Assembly (NCBI GenBank): GCA_036873755.1
Contig: JAVTVY010025033.1
Span: 1 to 64,000, forward strand
Direction: 5' to 3'
DNA length: 64,000 bases
Source: Hanleya hanleyi
Lineage: Eukaryota; Mollusca; Polyplacophora; Lepidopleurida; Hanleyidae
Shown here: piece after piece, positions 20,186 to 33,126 of the stretch
How the letters are laid out: each line of letters opens with the position of its first letter
How positions within the stretch are numbered: the stretch's first letter is position 1
The notes under the pieces: generated by a model
Told to the model about the DNA's origin: nothing
What the model saw: the letters and a program-made list of their open reading frames with translations, nothing else
Databases searched by the model: none
Translations under genes and position numbers: made by a program

Positions 20186-22600
20186 TAAACCCGATCTACC
20201 GCAGCTGTACCCCCACACTATAGGTAATCCAGTGTGTCAGAACTCTCAATTTCAAACGACTACAATATATGCAGCCATATTATTAACATGTATACCTGTG
20301 GAAGTGATGCTTCACTCCAATATTAAATTCCCGAATTTAGTGTTTTTATTTGACCGAAACGTTTTGTGGTATATCGAATATTGCATACATATGTCCTCGC
20401 CGTATTATCCATATAATTTGATGACTATAGATTATTGGTAGGACAATGGGACAGACGGCCCCGGTATCAATTTGACCGAATGTTACATATCAACGGTTTA
20501 TTTTTGCCATAATATTTTGTATGGCTATGATACAAACGGCCCTCAATATCTCCGTTGTTACCATACTCTGTGTTGAAGTTGAAAGAAAGTTTCCACTCTA
20601 TTTCGGAGGTATCGTATCGTGTCATATTCGGTGTAATGTAAGTAGTTGATTATGTTGTCGTAGTTTACATTTCCACGATTATCCGGGGGGTTAAACATAT
20701 TTACTAAGGTGAAGTTTTAGGTATTATATATCGTCCATGAGCCTGGCGTTGGTGTAATATTTTCCATTATGATGATACATACATGTTCTATAAATGTTTC
20801 TTCAACAAGACCACACTGGTTGAACATTTTGGGCGTTTTGGGGTATAGCACAGACAACGTGAGTTTATACCTGTTTTTCCTAGTAGATTTTATCATCACG
20901 TCGTTTTCGAACGGTCGAGTTTTTTAATGTTGTTGTTATTCCTGTTGCTGTTAACTTTGTATAGCCACCGTCCGGTAGTTTTAGCAGTCCAAACTTTGTG
21001 CCATTTTGCTTCTTGTTTTCTCGTATGATTTAGTTGAATTCAGTTGCTCCTAGTCCTATTTTGAGATCCAGTGTGATCCAGTCTTTGTAGATTTTCAGAC
21101 TATTTCGCCAATTTTGGTGGAAGTATTCAGGTATCTGAACGCGGAAATTCTTTAATGGACGAGGGCTGAATATTTAATGACGGACTATACGCTTGTATTC
21201 TAGTGTTACAAGTTTAATGTATTATGGGCTTTCCTTCTTACTGATTATACCATTGAAAGATTGATCTACAGTTGCGGACGTAGTTGACAGGTAGTCAGCT
21301 TTTTCTCTTGTACATCTGCTAGTTGCATATTTTTAACGTTATGTTCCTTAAGGAGTTTTCTAAACAACGTAGCCGAATGGCACAGAGTCCATTAACCATT
21401 TATCTTTTAGGGATTGTACCACTCGCCTAAGGTTAAGGGGTTTCTTATTGATTTCAACTAATAGGCAAGGTTCCTAAACGCGTCCCAGTTATCACTTTAA
21501 GATCAGAGTATGGTAATCTATTCTATACCATGTATTCGCTTCAATTGGGTTTTGCATGCTGATTGGTAAGCAAGACAGCCATTGTCTATTTTTGAGCGAC
21601 CAAGCTAACTTTGCTTGCTCCCCAGCGACACATCTCACAACATTTAATTCTTTATTATATTACGTCTGCCATTGCTCGCTCATGCTCGTTATTTATAAAT
21701 TTTGTCTGCAAATGCCACATGATACATCATGATCAATCAAGTATCGCTTTGCCGAATCGGAAAAGGGGCTATATCTACACACAAAAATTATGGTATAATT
21801 TTGTTCATAATCCTTAGCCTTTGAAAATAACAGAAAGCCCAATACCCGGCTACATGTTGACCTATGTCGACAACATGACGAAGATACAACAGAGGAAGTT
21901 CAACTTTAAGCAATAACATACATTATATTTACATAGAACCTACTTGTCGTTAGATCGCGCTGTAGAATAATTGTAATTGTTCAGTTATGTAAGCGAAAGT
22001 GGTCAAAAATAAAGGTTTATGGTATAACACAGATATAGGTTGTCGGCAAAATTAAATGGTGTGACTGCACGACCACACACTTAGTCACTTAGATCAACCG
22101 CAGGCAGATCTGTTTGACCACGGTTGTCTTCATGTTTGTGACTGTGCTTTCTTGTGATACCACGAGAGAGAATCTGGTCCCTTAGCATGCCCAAGGGACT
22201 GGGGTCATATCTCCGTATAACTTGTAACGGAGCCTTTTATGTCATCATGGCCATGTTCGCTGGTGCTGGAGCGTAAACATACTATACCTTGATTTTCATA
22301 TGATGAAAATCTCTTCTAAATAACGCCGTGGCCAAATTATGTCGACACATTTTAAGTATTGCGTTTGGAAGTTATATTTGTTCGATTTGCGTGATGTATG
22401 GCGAAATGATTGATAATGATATTCATGTTAAATTCGGTAACGTCAGAAACCAATAGCGTATAGTTACCCCAAATGAGTACAAATTATCCACCACTTTCGG
22501 TCGAACTATGCGCAGAAATTGACGAAAGATACGTTTCAAAGTCCATCAATTCTCCTTCGCCAAACGATAGCTAGATGATCTCATCGCTTTGGGTCGCTAC
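20186..22600. other. No gene seen; one family M fragment
   Basis: 21130-21205 matches the 3' part of family M (CGCGGAAATTCTTTAATGGA, then GACGGACTATACGCTTGTA). The rest is AT-rich with frames under 70 codons. Confidence 0.45.
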
Positions 22601-22609
22601 AATTTGTGC

Positions 22610-22855
22610 TCAGTTCCGCTTAACCTGGGGCTAGGGGTCATCTTTTACATCTCCATAGTGCTCAAATGAACAGTCACAATCAAATCGTGACGAAGATGTC
22701 TGTCAGTGATAAGGATTTCACGAATATATATCATAATGTCTCGTTGCCATCAGTGAAAACTGTTGACCGCTTCTCTCTTCTCAGAAACAAACATGTTTTG
22801 CTTGATTTGTTTTATTTAAATATTTTGGAGGTAAAGGTCTGTATATCATTTTAGT
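22610..22855 (+). repeat. Family M copy
   Basis: It contains TTCCGCTTAACCTGGGGCTA, AATGAACAGTCACAATCAAA and AAAACTGTTGACCGCTTCTC ending in CTTCTCAG, the acceptor-like site of the family. The downstream frame differs from other copies. Confidence 0.6.
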
Positions 22856-24615
22856 ACCCGCTTCACTTTTCTGTATATAGTTGTCTTACACTCCCTTGTA
22901 TGGTTGATAAATGTTGATGCCTTGCTTGTGCCCATACTAAACCATTATTAATGTATCGTTATGTTACAACCAGCCAGTGCCTCAGTGTGTATATCCATTC
23001 GTTTCATATGTCGATCCCAATACTATCCCGGCGAAGTTTCATGACTTTTCGACCAAAACTGCGGCAGTGCAGTTGGCACAAACTAACAGAGACAGTTTGG
23101 TGAATTATGTTGAGATTACAACTAAGTATGAACGTCTAGGATTGAAATGTATGCTTTATCTCCAAGTCTTATGTAACGTAAACACTTCGACTGGATCATA
23201 ACGTTCCATTATAATTTAAGTTGCAAATATCTCTATCATGTTGGTCGCTATGCTCTTTTGTCCTGTAAAATGATTAACAGCGGTGTAATATGATTGTTTT
23301 AGATGCATTTTGGGCAAAGATATGGACATTTAATTGCATGAGTCGTAGCCAAACATTTTACAAGAATCCGTATATATATGAACATATAAATATTTCTTGT
23401 AAAATCAACTCCAAATTTAATTCAGTTAACTCGCTATATCCGTCCTCAAACAAACTGAACTCTTCTCTGCGCAAATATACACTGATCTTAATTGCTTTTT
23501 TCACAATAATGTTATCTAATACAGAAGACCGAGGCAACCGGTCGGACACACCACCAGCACCAACTTGTCAGTTTAAGCGTTTGTGTGATTGTTCATTCTG
23601 TCGCGTCTATCCTATTTATCACAGATCAACACGACCCTCCATTATCTTTATGTCCATTTCACCCTACTCTTTTGAAAAGGCCAGGCTTCCACTATCCTCT
23701 TCCTGTGCATAAAGATCCAAGCGTTCAATACGGTGGAGTCATCGCTTTTTTTTTTCAAGAAACACATGAGTACAAAGAAAGAGAAAACATGTGCGCAATC
23801 CGCTCGGCAGATCTTGGAGTTGAAATAAAAACGAAAAATACACTTTTATTAGTTGGGACTTTTCAAAGACCACAGCCCGCTAGAGTGCCATATTTGGACC
23901 TAATTAATAGACTTAGCTGTATATCTGGCTCGAGAAATATTTCTAATAAATGTATATTACTGAATGATTCTAACCATGAATGCATTGTTCGAAAACATGA
24001 CAAAATATAATAATTAGGAAACAAATACGCGGGCTTAAATACGATTTCCCGACTACCCCTAGAAAAGCTTTCTTTCTCATTTATTCTGCCCATATATGAC
24101 TATGCAGACGTCTGCAGCAATTGTACCCAATATCAATCTATAGCACAGTGCACTACATCTTGACGCATGCGCGGAACGAGTCATATTCACCTGTACCCTA
24201 TACAAGGAAACTGGATATTTACATCCGTCCGAGCGTAGACGTAGTCAAAAACTGATGATTGCTTTCTATTCCGTTCCCCTTATATTACCCTTAGAAACGA
24301 AATACTGCAATTACCGAGTCATTGTACTCAATCTCTTTTATTCGGAAGTCCGACCCTTAACATTGAAAACATACTAATATCTTCATCTGTGTTCATATTT
24401 TCTGCTGTCTCAAAGATTTCTGATTGAATTCATCCAAGTCTCAATCGCACAAACCCTACTTTCTATTTCCATTGCTTGTAAATTTTGGTAACAACAGTAT
24501 TTATGTCATCATTGCCTAGTAATATATATTGCTGCAACATGCATTTCACCACTGGTTATTGGATTCGATCGAAGATATGTTACTACATGTTTTTAAATCT
24601 ATATATATTTAGCTA
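22856..24615. other. No recognised gene; two unremarkable open frames
   Basis: Overlapping plus-strand frames at 23290-23712 and 23585-24010 reach 140 codons but show no domain, no composition bias and no conserved partner in the window. I do not call them. Confidence 0.4.
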
Positions 24616-24619
24616 ACTT

Positions 24620-24990
24620 GACATGATCTTCCAACATCTGATAGCATAATTGTCCCCATGGTGTTCATATGAAAAGTAACAATACAAGCCTGCATGAGAT
24701 ACATCATTCTCTAGATAACCACTTCACAACGAAAGATACTAAAATACTGATCAGCGATACGGATTTTTTTTTAGACCATTATGTCTTGTCGGCATCATTG
24801 AAAAGTGTTGACCGCTACTCTGTTGCTGGAAACTGTAGCATATGTTTATGTTTTCCATGATTGTTTGTTTTAATTTGGTGCTAATGCTGTTATACGAATT
24901 AGATATTTGGATTATGGACGGCGATGGAATTCGAATGACGGATTAGACTCCGGTACACTCACAATGGTGCATGATATAATACTACGGGGT
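24620..24990 (+). repeat. Family M copy
   Basis: The order of blocks matches the 27455-28130 copies: GATACATCATTCTCTAG, TGATCAGCGATACGGAT, GTTGACCGCTACTCTGTTGC and GGATTATGGACGGCGA. The acceptor-like site has decayed (GTTGCTGGAAAC). Confidence 0.6.
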
Positions 24991-25137
24991 ACATCTATTT
25001 TCAGGTTTGTACTCTCTTCTATCTGTCATTATACCGTATATATAACCAAATACAGTAACAGCTCATTTACAACTTAACAGAATACTTTTGTATCAAACCG
25101 TCCAAGGGTTATGTATTGATAAATTTATTCGGAAATT

Positions 25138-26146
25138 ACAACACATATAAGGGAAGTGTTTTGATAGACCCTAAGCCTGTTCGCCAATCCATGTATCCTT
25201 GGTGAAATAAAGATATTGTTTAAGCCACAAGCAAATGCCACATGATGTTAATATTTGCTCGAAATAAACATACAATGGATGTGAACCCTCATTAGGGTGA
25301 ATATTAAAATAATGCAGTCAGTGTCATAATATTGAAATACTGCAGTCAGTATCATAATATTGAAATGCGTCAGTCAGTATCATAATAAAGACACAGAGAA
25401 AGCGAAATTTAACTAATACCTTTAAATGAAGATTACACTCTAATATACTAATAAACTATACACATAATATATTGAAGAGAAATTCGACAAAGTAGTCCGG
25501 GAAAGTGTAAGGATCTCTCCCTACATGGTATGAAGATATTAATCATCCGTTAATGAGGTTATATTGCAAATTTAACAAAGCGCTGTCCGCGTATACATCG
25601 AAATAATCCAGCCATGATTCAACTCGATGTTAACTTGTACTTGTGAATGAAAGCGGCCTACACCGGTTGTCGCAATATATCTGACTTCCACTGAAGAAAC
25701 CATGGACTCCGACACACAAACAAGAGAATAGTGTCACACTGAAATAAGATGAAAAGAGTAGGTTCCGTGGAAACTACCGATCTCTTAATACCAGTCTCAG
25801 TCCCTATACGACCTAGTCCGAATTTGAAGCCAAGCCAAGATAGCAAGACTTCCTGGACTGAAGACGCTTTGGGACTGAGATTCAGAGTTTGTGGTTGAAC
25901 GGTCTGTAGTTGGTAAAACGGGCTCATCAAGGACGCAGCGCTTACAGAAGGTCAATCAAAGTCCCCACTGGAATGGAAGTGCTGTTGATTCGATCATTCA
26001 TCAAACTCCATTCAGTAGTTTCTGTAGATCCTTTTAATGAAGCTACGCTGAGAAATGGAGGAGCATTCTGACGGAAATGGTCCATCGTCAGTGTTGCGCA
26101 GTTACTACGGCTCGAGTTACGCAGAAAAACAAGAGAAAGTGTACAA
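25138..26146 (+). repeat. Segmental duplication partner of 18240-18730
   Basis: 25490-26035 matches 18240-18730 in order. At 25138 the family boundary motif AATTACAACACATATAAGGG occurs. The interval also has a three-fold CAGTCAGTATCATAATA repeat (25315-25385). Confidence 0.55.
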
Positions 26147-26760
26147 TTACAACGCATATAAGGGAAGTGGGAAGAGGTGCCGACATACTAACAGAGCCAC
26201 ATGACTTCACAGTATAGTCTTCTGATTAAACTATTCTAAAGCACATACCAAGAATCTAACGATTCGGATATGTGTTGTATCTCAGGTACGCTTTCATTGT
26301 ACCTGTTCATGTGGCAACTTGGATGGCATGACCACACGGCCCCTAGCACCGGCATAAGCGGTATCAGATACAAATCTAGAGAGCTATGATGGAAATGCTC
26401 TGACAACTCGTATATTGGTAATTGGTGAGCTGTGTCGCTGTGACAACTCGTACACTGGGGACTTGTGAGCTGTATCGTCGTCAGATTAAAATGATGGCAT
26501 TTAACACAACAGACTAGTCTGTAAGGCCCGATGTCGATCCAGCATCAACGTCCCACAATGCCAACATATATCAAAGACCAAAAGGTCTGTACAGGGGGCG
26601 GGCCTCTGGGACAAAATGTCTATCAGCATAATCTCGCCATATACAGGTAAAAATTACAACGCATATAAGGGAAGTGAGATGAGGTGCCGAAATACTGACA
26701 GAGCCACATGACTTCACAGTATAGTCTTCTGGTTAAACTATTCTAAAGCACAGTGCCGGA
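26147..26760 (+). repeat. Family M copies in antisense orientation, bounded by AATTACAACGCATATAAGGG
   Basis: The motif AATTACAACGCATATAAGGG with following AAGTG opens a unit at about 26147 and again at 26648. Between them lie TGTATCTCAGGTACGCTTTC, CCACACGGCCCCTAGCACCG and TCTGTACAGGGGGCGGGCCT. The unit is the reverse complement of 48258-48720 and 60150-60545. It contains a short frame ending QNVYQHNLAIYR then GTAAAA; the meaning is unknown. Confidence 0.7.
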
Positions 26761-27450
26761 GCTGAGAAAAATGGATATGACGGAGTTACGCTGTTACGGT
26801 TATGAAAACAATTAAGCAGCCTTTGCAACAGGAAATATTGTTGTAGTTATATAGAGCATTTCTAGGTTAAACGGATCTTGCAGATTACATGCACATATAC
26901 ATGTGACTATCAGTCACTTATATATTGCTCACTGACTATATATCATTCCTTGGGTTAACAGATACACTGATATACACATTACTCTGATTCTTGTTCATTG
27001 TGCACTGATACTATAACATTTCTTGATTTAACAGATAGTATTTCACAGGTTGAATGCTCATTTAGTCTCTCTAACATGACTCTCTGACTCATTAGTATTT
27101 TTCGGTTTAACAGATACAGTACAATACAAATTCTTGCAGACCCCATATCATTTCCTAAGTTATAACTGGACTTACACATTTATGCTGATAGAATAATACA
27201 CTGTCCATTCCGGAGTGTTACGCCGAGAAATGAGGAACGCAGTTTATGGCCGAATGAAGTTACACTGTATAGAGAGTAATGCTCCATCATCGTAGAAAAT
27301 TTAAAAGGATCTGTACCTGGAGATACACAGTGACGCTGAGAAAGAAGTCCACAGACAAATCAGGGGTTAAGTGACTGATGCTAACTTAGTCTCACCCAGA
27401 TGCAGTATACGTCCTGTGTCATTACATGGGCAGTAATATACTTTATCATT
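26761..27450. other. No gene seen
   Basis: AT-rich sequence with short TTTAACAGATA repeats (about 26955, 27030, 27108). Confidence 0.45.
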
Positions 27451-27454
27451 GTAA

Positions 27455-28130
27455 TTACAAGCGTCTGGTCCGTCATTCATAATTCAGCCTTCGTCCATTA
27501 AAGAATATCCGCGTCCATAATCCAAAGACCTTTTCCATATTCCATATAACAGCTTTAGCACCAAATTCAAAACGATAATCAGAATATACATAAACATAGG
27601 CTAGTTTCCTGCATGAGAGAAGCGGTCAACATTAAGACTGGGTTCAAGTGAACTAGCTTTAGATCAGGACCAGCTCCAGCTCTCTCCAGATTTCTTATAT
27701 GAAATTACAAGTGTCAGATCCGTCATTCATAATTCAGCCGTCGTCCATTAAAGAATATCCGCGTCCATAATCCAAAGATCTATTCCATATTCCATATGAC
27801 AGTATTAGCACCAAATTCAAAAAGACAATCATAGTATACATAAACATAGGCTTGTTTCCTGCAAGAGAGAAGCGGTCAACAGTTTTCAATGATGCCGGCA
27901 AGACATCATGATGTTCCAAAAATATCAAATCCGTATCGCTGATCAGTATTCTTAATCCATAATATTCGGTGCAAAGTCGTCATCCAGAGAATGATGTATC
28001 TCAGTCACGCTTTGATTGTGACTGTTCATATGAGTACCATGAGGATCTTCAAGTACATGGGTTCATACGGCCCCTAGCCCCGGGTTAAGCGGAATTAGAC
28101 ACAAGTTACGAAACGTAACGCCATAGATCT
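27455..28130 (-). repeat. Two family M copies in tandem
   Basis: 27455-27625 and 27700-28130 carry the same blocks on the minus strand. The second is the best-preserved copy. After TTCTCTCTTGCAG it keeps a frame encoding a hydrophobic segment (MYTMIVFLNLVLILSYGIW) and a short charged tail ending at a stop, as a terminal exon with a transmembrane helix would. This could be coincidence, because all other copies are broken. Confidence 0.6.
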
Positions 28131-28449
28131 TGCACGCTACGCTCGTATTATGCTATCAACATGCGACATGTATCGCCAAATTTGAAAAACTTTGAGTGGA
28201 GGCGCTTGGTGGTGTAGCCCTGTTTTATAAGTTTCTGCAACAATGTTTTGTGACGTTGGTTAAAATCATCACATTTAACACAGGATCTAGCAAATGATCA
28301 TGTAGAGCGTATTTCTGGAGTCTGCCTATCCGGCTTCATTATCTATTTGGGGGTAATACAGCGGCACGTATATCAGTGAGGGCGTATACTCTTGTTATTG
28401 TGTTATCAAACAGCTCATACAATGTATCACTAGATCATTTAATCCTACC
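28131..28449. other. No gene seen
   Basis: No recognisable structure. Confidence 0.4.
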
Positions 28450-28453
28450 TTAA

Positions 28454-29798
28454 AGGAATAGACAACATTTGGCAAACGTAAACTGCGACTGAAAGAACAA
28501 TCCAAACTGTGCACAAAAATATTTTTTTCCTATTTTTGAGATTCTTTCTAACGAAGAAAAATACTCCCAAACATTGGGAAAATAACCAGATGTGTTGAAT
28601 GAAGGGAGCCGCCATCTTTATGCCATCTTTATGGTTTAACCAATGAGCGGCCGAGTGATGTTCACGTGACAACTAGCTCATGACGTCAATGGGCCAGAGA
28701 GCAAACATGGCAGCAAGTGATTTTCAACTTTTTCCAAGTATCCGACGCCTTGCATTTCCTGGAGTTTTAACCTGACTGATGACAATGGCTGGCTGGGCGA
28801 AACCATGCTTTCATCTACGCTGCTTGGGGGCAGTGTCGAGGGATACAAGAAGTGTCAGGCGTGTTCGAGCCCATTGAAGACGATCTACCGTAGAAATCGG
28901 TCGAGGATGTACAATGTATATACCGTAGAAGCCGGCCGGGTCGCGGATTTCGTTTAGTCGGCTCTGTTGTGAGATGTCCTGTTAGGAAACGATCAGACGA
29001 GCACATGTGCAAGTGCTGACATTAGCTGACAAGGATTTATTCCATAAACTTTCTCAGGTAAATTTTCTCGCACGCTAGCTATTTGGGTGGGTGTTTAACG
29101 GCCGTGTCATGCTGAACAGTTTGTTTCGGTAACAGTTCAACGGTGAGAAAAATCTCCGGACAATCTTTTCCCGGAGAAATGAGCCTCCAGCTAAGGCAGA
29201 TTTAGTTTCGTTTTCTGGCTGAGTGCCGGTCTTTGTTGAGGCTCGATTCTTTGAATTGGTAACACAGAAATCAGAATTATTCCCAATTTCGGTTACATTA
29301 AACAATCTCAGTGAGTTACTGCCGAATTATGTTGACGCATGTTGGCGTATAGTGATCAGCTGAAAAGTATTAGCCTATAACGAAAGCATATTTTATCAGA
29401 CAACTCGATGCTGTGTTTTTTTGACACTCAGCCAGTCTAGACGACAGATCAACCCCGATTTCTCAACAAGGATAAGATCATTGTTATTGTACAAACATTA
29501 GCCAGTATTTACAGGGTACAGAATACAAGAATGTATCCACACCTGCTGGCCTATTGGGCTGTGATTATTCCAGTGCATGGCAAACTGTGTTTCCTCCCAG
29601 TTCACTGCAGTGTTCTGCGGCCCAGTGACGTCACTAAACTTGCCGTAATGGCGGCGCCCTTACAAGCCACAGAATTTATCATTGACGGCTCCTTATTCGG
29701 TTGGAAAAAATTGCAAAATTGAAATAAAAATCGTTTTGGACACTCCTGGAATTGTTCTTTCATTTGCAATATACGCTTATCAAAGGTTGTCTATTCCT
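28454..29798. mobile_element. TTAA-flanked TIR element, 1345 bp
   Basis: It begins AGGAATAGACAAC and ends GTTGTCTATTCCT, directly flanked by TTAA on both sides (28450-28453, 29799-29802). The terminal homology continues imperfectly for about 50 bp (TTTG, TGAAAGAACAAT). TTAA duplications are typical of piggyBac-type transposition. No transposase is visible. The interior contains two TGACGTCA sites and ATGGCGGCGCC. Confidence 0.75.
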
Positions 29799-29802
29799 TT
29801 AA

Positions 29803-30538
29803 CAGAATATGAACTTCCCATGTTGAACTTGGTTTTGACAGCCTGTTGATGATGTATAAAGAAAGCTTCATTATTTGCATAAGGAATAATGTCCAGTGGT
29901 TACGAATGAAATCAAATATATGGAATGAAGATATAAATTGAATGAACTGATTTTTGTTTTGGTTCTTGGCTGCCTACCACAAAAAAAAATCTTTCCAACA
30001 GAGCTTAAATACGCCAAAGTTTTCAAGTCGCTGTCCGATTCTGGTTCCGACTACAATCAACTTGTTTCCTTCGAAAAATCAAACTTGAGGATGTCTACTT
30101 AGAAGTAATATTCTATCAGAAATAACATCCCCTGAAAAGTTTTCGGGTGAGCCCAGGAGTGGACTGATAACGCTGAAGAAGGGACATGGTGATTTATAGT
30201 CCCATTCCGATAGGGGCCGTGTATGGGTTAGTGGTGATGTTGAAATCAGCGTACACGTGTTTTTTTTTCAGAAAAATTATAATTCCAATAAATACAATTC
30301 CAGAGAAATTGTATACCGATGTTATCTTCATAATGGATTGCACACGAGGCTCTCCCTAACACGCGCATTGGAGTGAGGGATTCGAGACGTACACCTTGGA
30401 GTGAGACTAGTAGTAGTGTAAACCCCGATCGAGTTAACTTTCACCCGGATGTAATGACGTCACAGGGGAGGATTTGAGGAGGAACTTGATCACGTGACGA
30501 TCATGTGATCAAGGCATGTACTGACCTATCTAGGCTAT
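29803..30538. other. No gene; E-box palindrome near element 2
   Basis: The imperfect palindrome CTTGATCACGTGA/TCATGTGATCAAG lies at about 30486-30514, containing CACGTG. A TGACGTCA is at about 30464. The rest shows nothing recognisable. Confidence 0.45.
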
Positions 30539-32260
30539 AGTTCCGGCAACCTTTGACCTCGAATTCTTCCGCGGTGATGCGGTGGTGATGCGGTCTGCCT
30601 CCGCGGACAGAAAGTAGTCCCATGGGTTGACTTCCAATGTTAATGTATACGGGGAATACCTAAATAGACGTTTTGTGACCTAGCTGGGTCCCTAATGGTC
30701 CAATGGGGTCGAGTGAGGTATCAAAGTGAAGCATTCGTGAAGGGGCATCTGATGGGCTGGGTGTGGGGTTGAAGTATCGGCATTCTGCGCATGCGCGGTG
30801 GCCGACGGGTATGGAAATAGACGTTTTGGAGCTAGGGGAGCCCCTAATGGTCCAATGGGGTCATATGAGGTATCAATGTGAAGCATTCATGAAGGGGCAT
30901 CTGATGGGCTGGGTGTGGGGTTGAAATATCGGCATTCTGCGCATGCGCGGTGGCCCAAGGGTATGGAAATAGACGTTTTGGGAGCTAGGGGAGCCACTAA
31001 TGGGCCGATGGAGTTCTATGAGGTATCAAAGTGAAGCCTATGTGAAGGGGCATCCAGTCATGGGTGGGTGCATGTAAAATTTTTCCTGAAAAAAAACGGA
31101 AAACGGACTTTATCGAAAAATCCGGGAAAATGCCTATATGGGGTATGGGGGTATATAGGCCGCCGGGCTTAACGGGGCTTGCCTATCAATAGAGTTATCT
31201 CCCCCTAGTTCCAGGGTGGTTGTATGTAAAAATTTTCCTGAAAAAATACGGAACACGGACTTTATCCTAAATTACGGGAAAATGCCTATATGGGGTATGA
31301 GGGGTATAGGACCATCCTGGGAAACCTACTTCTCGACATTTGCGGTATAGGCTGAGGGGTCTCGTTTTCTTAGTCTCGTCAAGACAAACATGATAGGAAG
31401 TGTCGCGGAGCGAATCGTTGAAATTTTTGGAAAAAGTTCAGAGAGACCCATATAGTCCCATACTAGGGGTATAGGACCAATGTTTGCCCCACTGGGAAAC
31501 CTACTTCTAGACATTTGCGGTATGGTTGTTTGGATTTGTTTTTTTAGTCTCGTCAAGACAAACATGATAGGAAGTGTCCCGGCACGAAACGGTGAAATTT
31601 TTGAAAAAAGTTCAGGGAGACCCATATAGACCCATATACGGGTTATGGCCGGGGGTATAGGTCCAATGTTTGTCCCACTGGGAAACCTACTTCTATACAT
31701 TTGCGGTATGGTTGTTTGGATTTGTTTTCTTAGTCTCGTCAAGACAAACATGATAGGAAGTGTCCCGGCACGAAATGGTGAAATTTTTGAAAAAGGTTCG
31801 AGGTCTGTCTATAGCCCCATATAGACCCATATACTGGGGTATAAGCCCAATGTATGTATAGATCCATACTGGGTGGACGTGTTGGAGTCTGGGTGAGTCC
31901 CTGGTGGTCCAATGGTGTCGTATGAGGTCTTATTTTGAAGCTCTCATGCAGGATCACTTGACTACACTAATGGTTCGTACGTTGTCAATATTCTGCGCAT
32001 GTGCAGCCTGGCCGTAGTATAGAAAGCAGGCATTTTTGGGGGGTGTGCGTGTGGGTGTGTATGGGTTAGAGATGGGCTATTCACGGTTCGAATGGGTCGT
32101 GTGAGGTATCATTGTGAAGCCTATGTGAGGGGGCATCTGATGGACTGGGTGTGGGGCTGAAATATCGTCATTCTGCGCATGCGCGGAAGACCAAGGGTAT
32201 GGAAATTGCCGTGTTGGGGTCTAGGGCAGCCACTAATGGACCGATGGGGTCGAGTGAGGT
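30539..32260 (-). repeat. Left outer repeats of element 2
   Basis: In reverse orientation this holds the terminal block, at least two 152-type units with GCGCATGCGC (near 30786 and 30945), two AAAGTCCGT blocks, three ~174-type units (31320-31800) and further 152-type units to 32290. Open frames here are repeat products. Confidence 0.8.
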
Positions 32261-32900
32261 ATCCATGTGAATCATATGTGGGGGGAGCATCCACCTGGAC
32301 TAACATTCACGTGGTTTGGTGGGTCTGCGCAAGTGTGTGACGTCACTTCCGGTTTTTCAGAATGCTCAAACACTACCTCCAACTTTCCCGGCCCGCACCC
32401 TGGCCCGGCCCGGCCCGACCGCAGCGCGCGGGGGTTCTCCGGCCGCACGCGCGCGCGCGCGCGGGTTATCCGGCAGTGCGCGGATGCATGTCGGGTCAAA
32501 AGGTCAAAGGTCACATCCAGGTCAAACGGTCCAAGGTCTCCCTTTCGGCAAGGTTCGGAGGGGACAATGTTGCGGCATCGATAGGCAGAGCTTGAACCCC
32601 AAAAGGGGATTGTAAATTAACCTGGGAAGGATGGGCAGGTCCATTTGGACCAACCAGCGGTCGAGAAAAAAGAGCCAATGAGCGATCGAGAAAAGAACCA
32701 ATGGACGGGTACTAGGTACACGTCTGCGCCTCCATCCGGGTACTGGGATGCTTTCGCCTACGTTCGCGCCTACATCCGGGTTCTTGTACACCCGGGTAAT
32801 GTTTTCTGGACATGGATGGGTTACCTTTGGCTCCATTCTAGGCCACTGATTGGCTAATACGGTGTTCAAAGCCAGTTTCATGCATTATGCTCATATAGAA
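32260..32900. promoter_or_regulatory. Left regulatory segment: ETS-CRE, GC-rich/(CG)n, DR1, CCAAT boxes
   Basis: From outside inward: TGACGTCACTTCCGG (32338-32352), a GC-rich block with a (CG)n run (about 32380-32470), AGGTCAAAGGTCA, a perfect DR1 nuclear-receptor element (32501-32513), and CCAAT on either strand at 32675, 32698 and 32849. The same order is mirrored in the right arm. A 119-codon minus-strand frame spans it but looks like a by-product. Confidence 0.55.
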
Positions 32901-32941
32901 AACACACAAGACAGGGTTTTTGGTGAGATCTCATTTTGTTT

Positions 32942-32947
32942 TTTATT
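32942..32947 (-). terminator. Polyadenylation signal of the left capsid operon
   Basis: AATAAA on the minus strand, about 185 bp after the protease stop, next to a GTT/AAC triplet run shared with the right arm. Confidence 0.6.
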
Positions 32948-32989
32948 CAGTAACAACAACAACGTGAGAACAACCACGTGAAAACTGAA

Positions 32990-33126
32990 GCCCAGAACAG
33001 GGGGCTTGTACATTGAAAGAACTGAAGCCCAGAACAGGGGGCTTGTACATTGAAAGAACTGAAGCCCAGAACAGGGGGCTTGTAAACTTAAGCCCAGAAC
33101 AGCGGGCTTGTGTACATTGAAAGAAC
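32990..33126 (-). repeat. Tandem duplications of the protease C-terminus in the 3' UTR (left)
   Basis: Several units of AGCCCAGAACAGGGGGCTTG, with or without TACATTGAAAGAACT, repeat the last codons and stop of the protease. The unit number differs from the right arm (38370-38475), so expansion continued after or during arm duplication. Confidence 0.8.

Noticed and set aside
23290..24010. Two overlapping 140-codon frames
   Set aside because: No domain, no splice logic, no conserved copy in the window.
32522..32881. 119-codon minus-strand frame, partly repeated at 38574-38843
   Set aside because: It is duplicated only because the arms are duplicated. It differs by frame between copies and overlaps clustered CCAAT and DR1 motifs.
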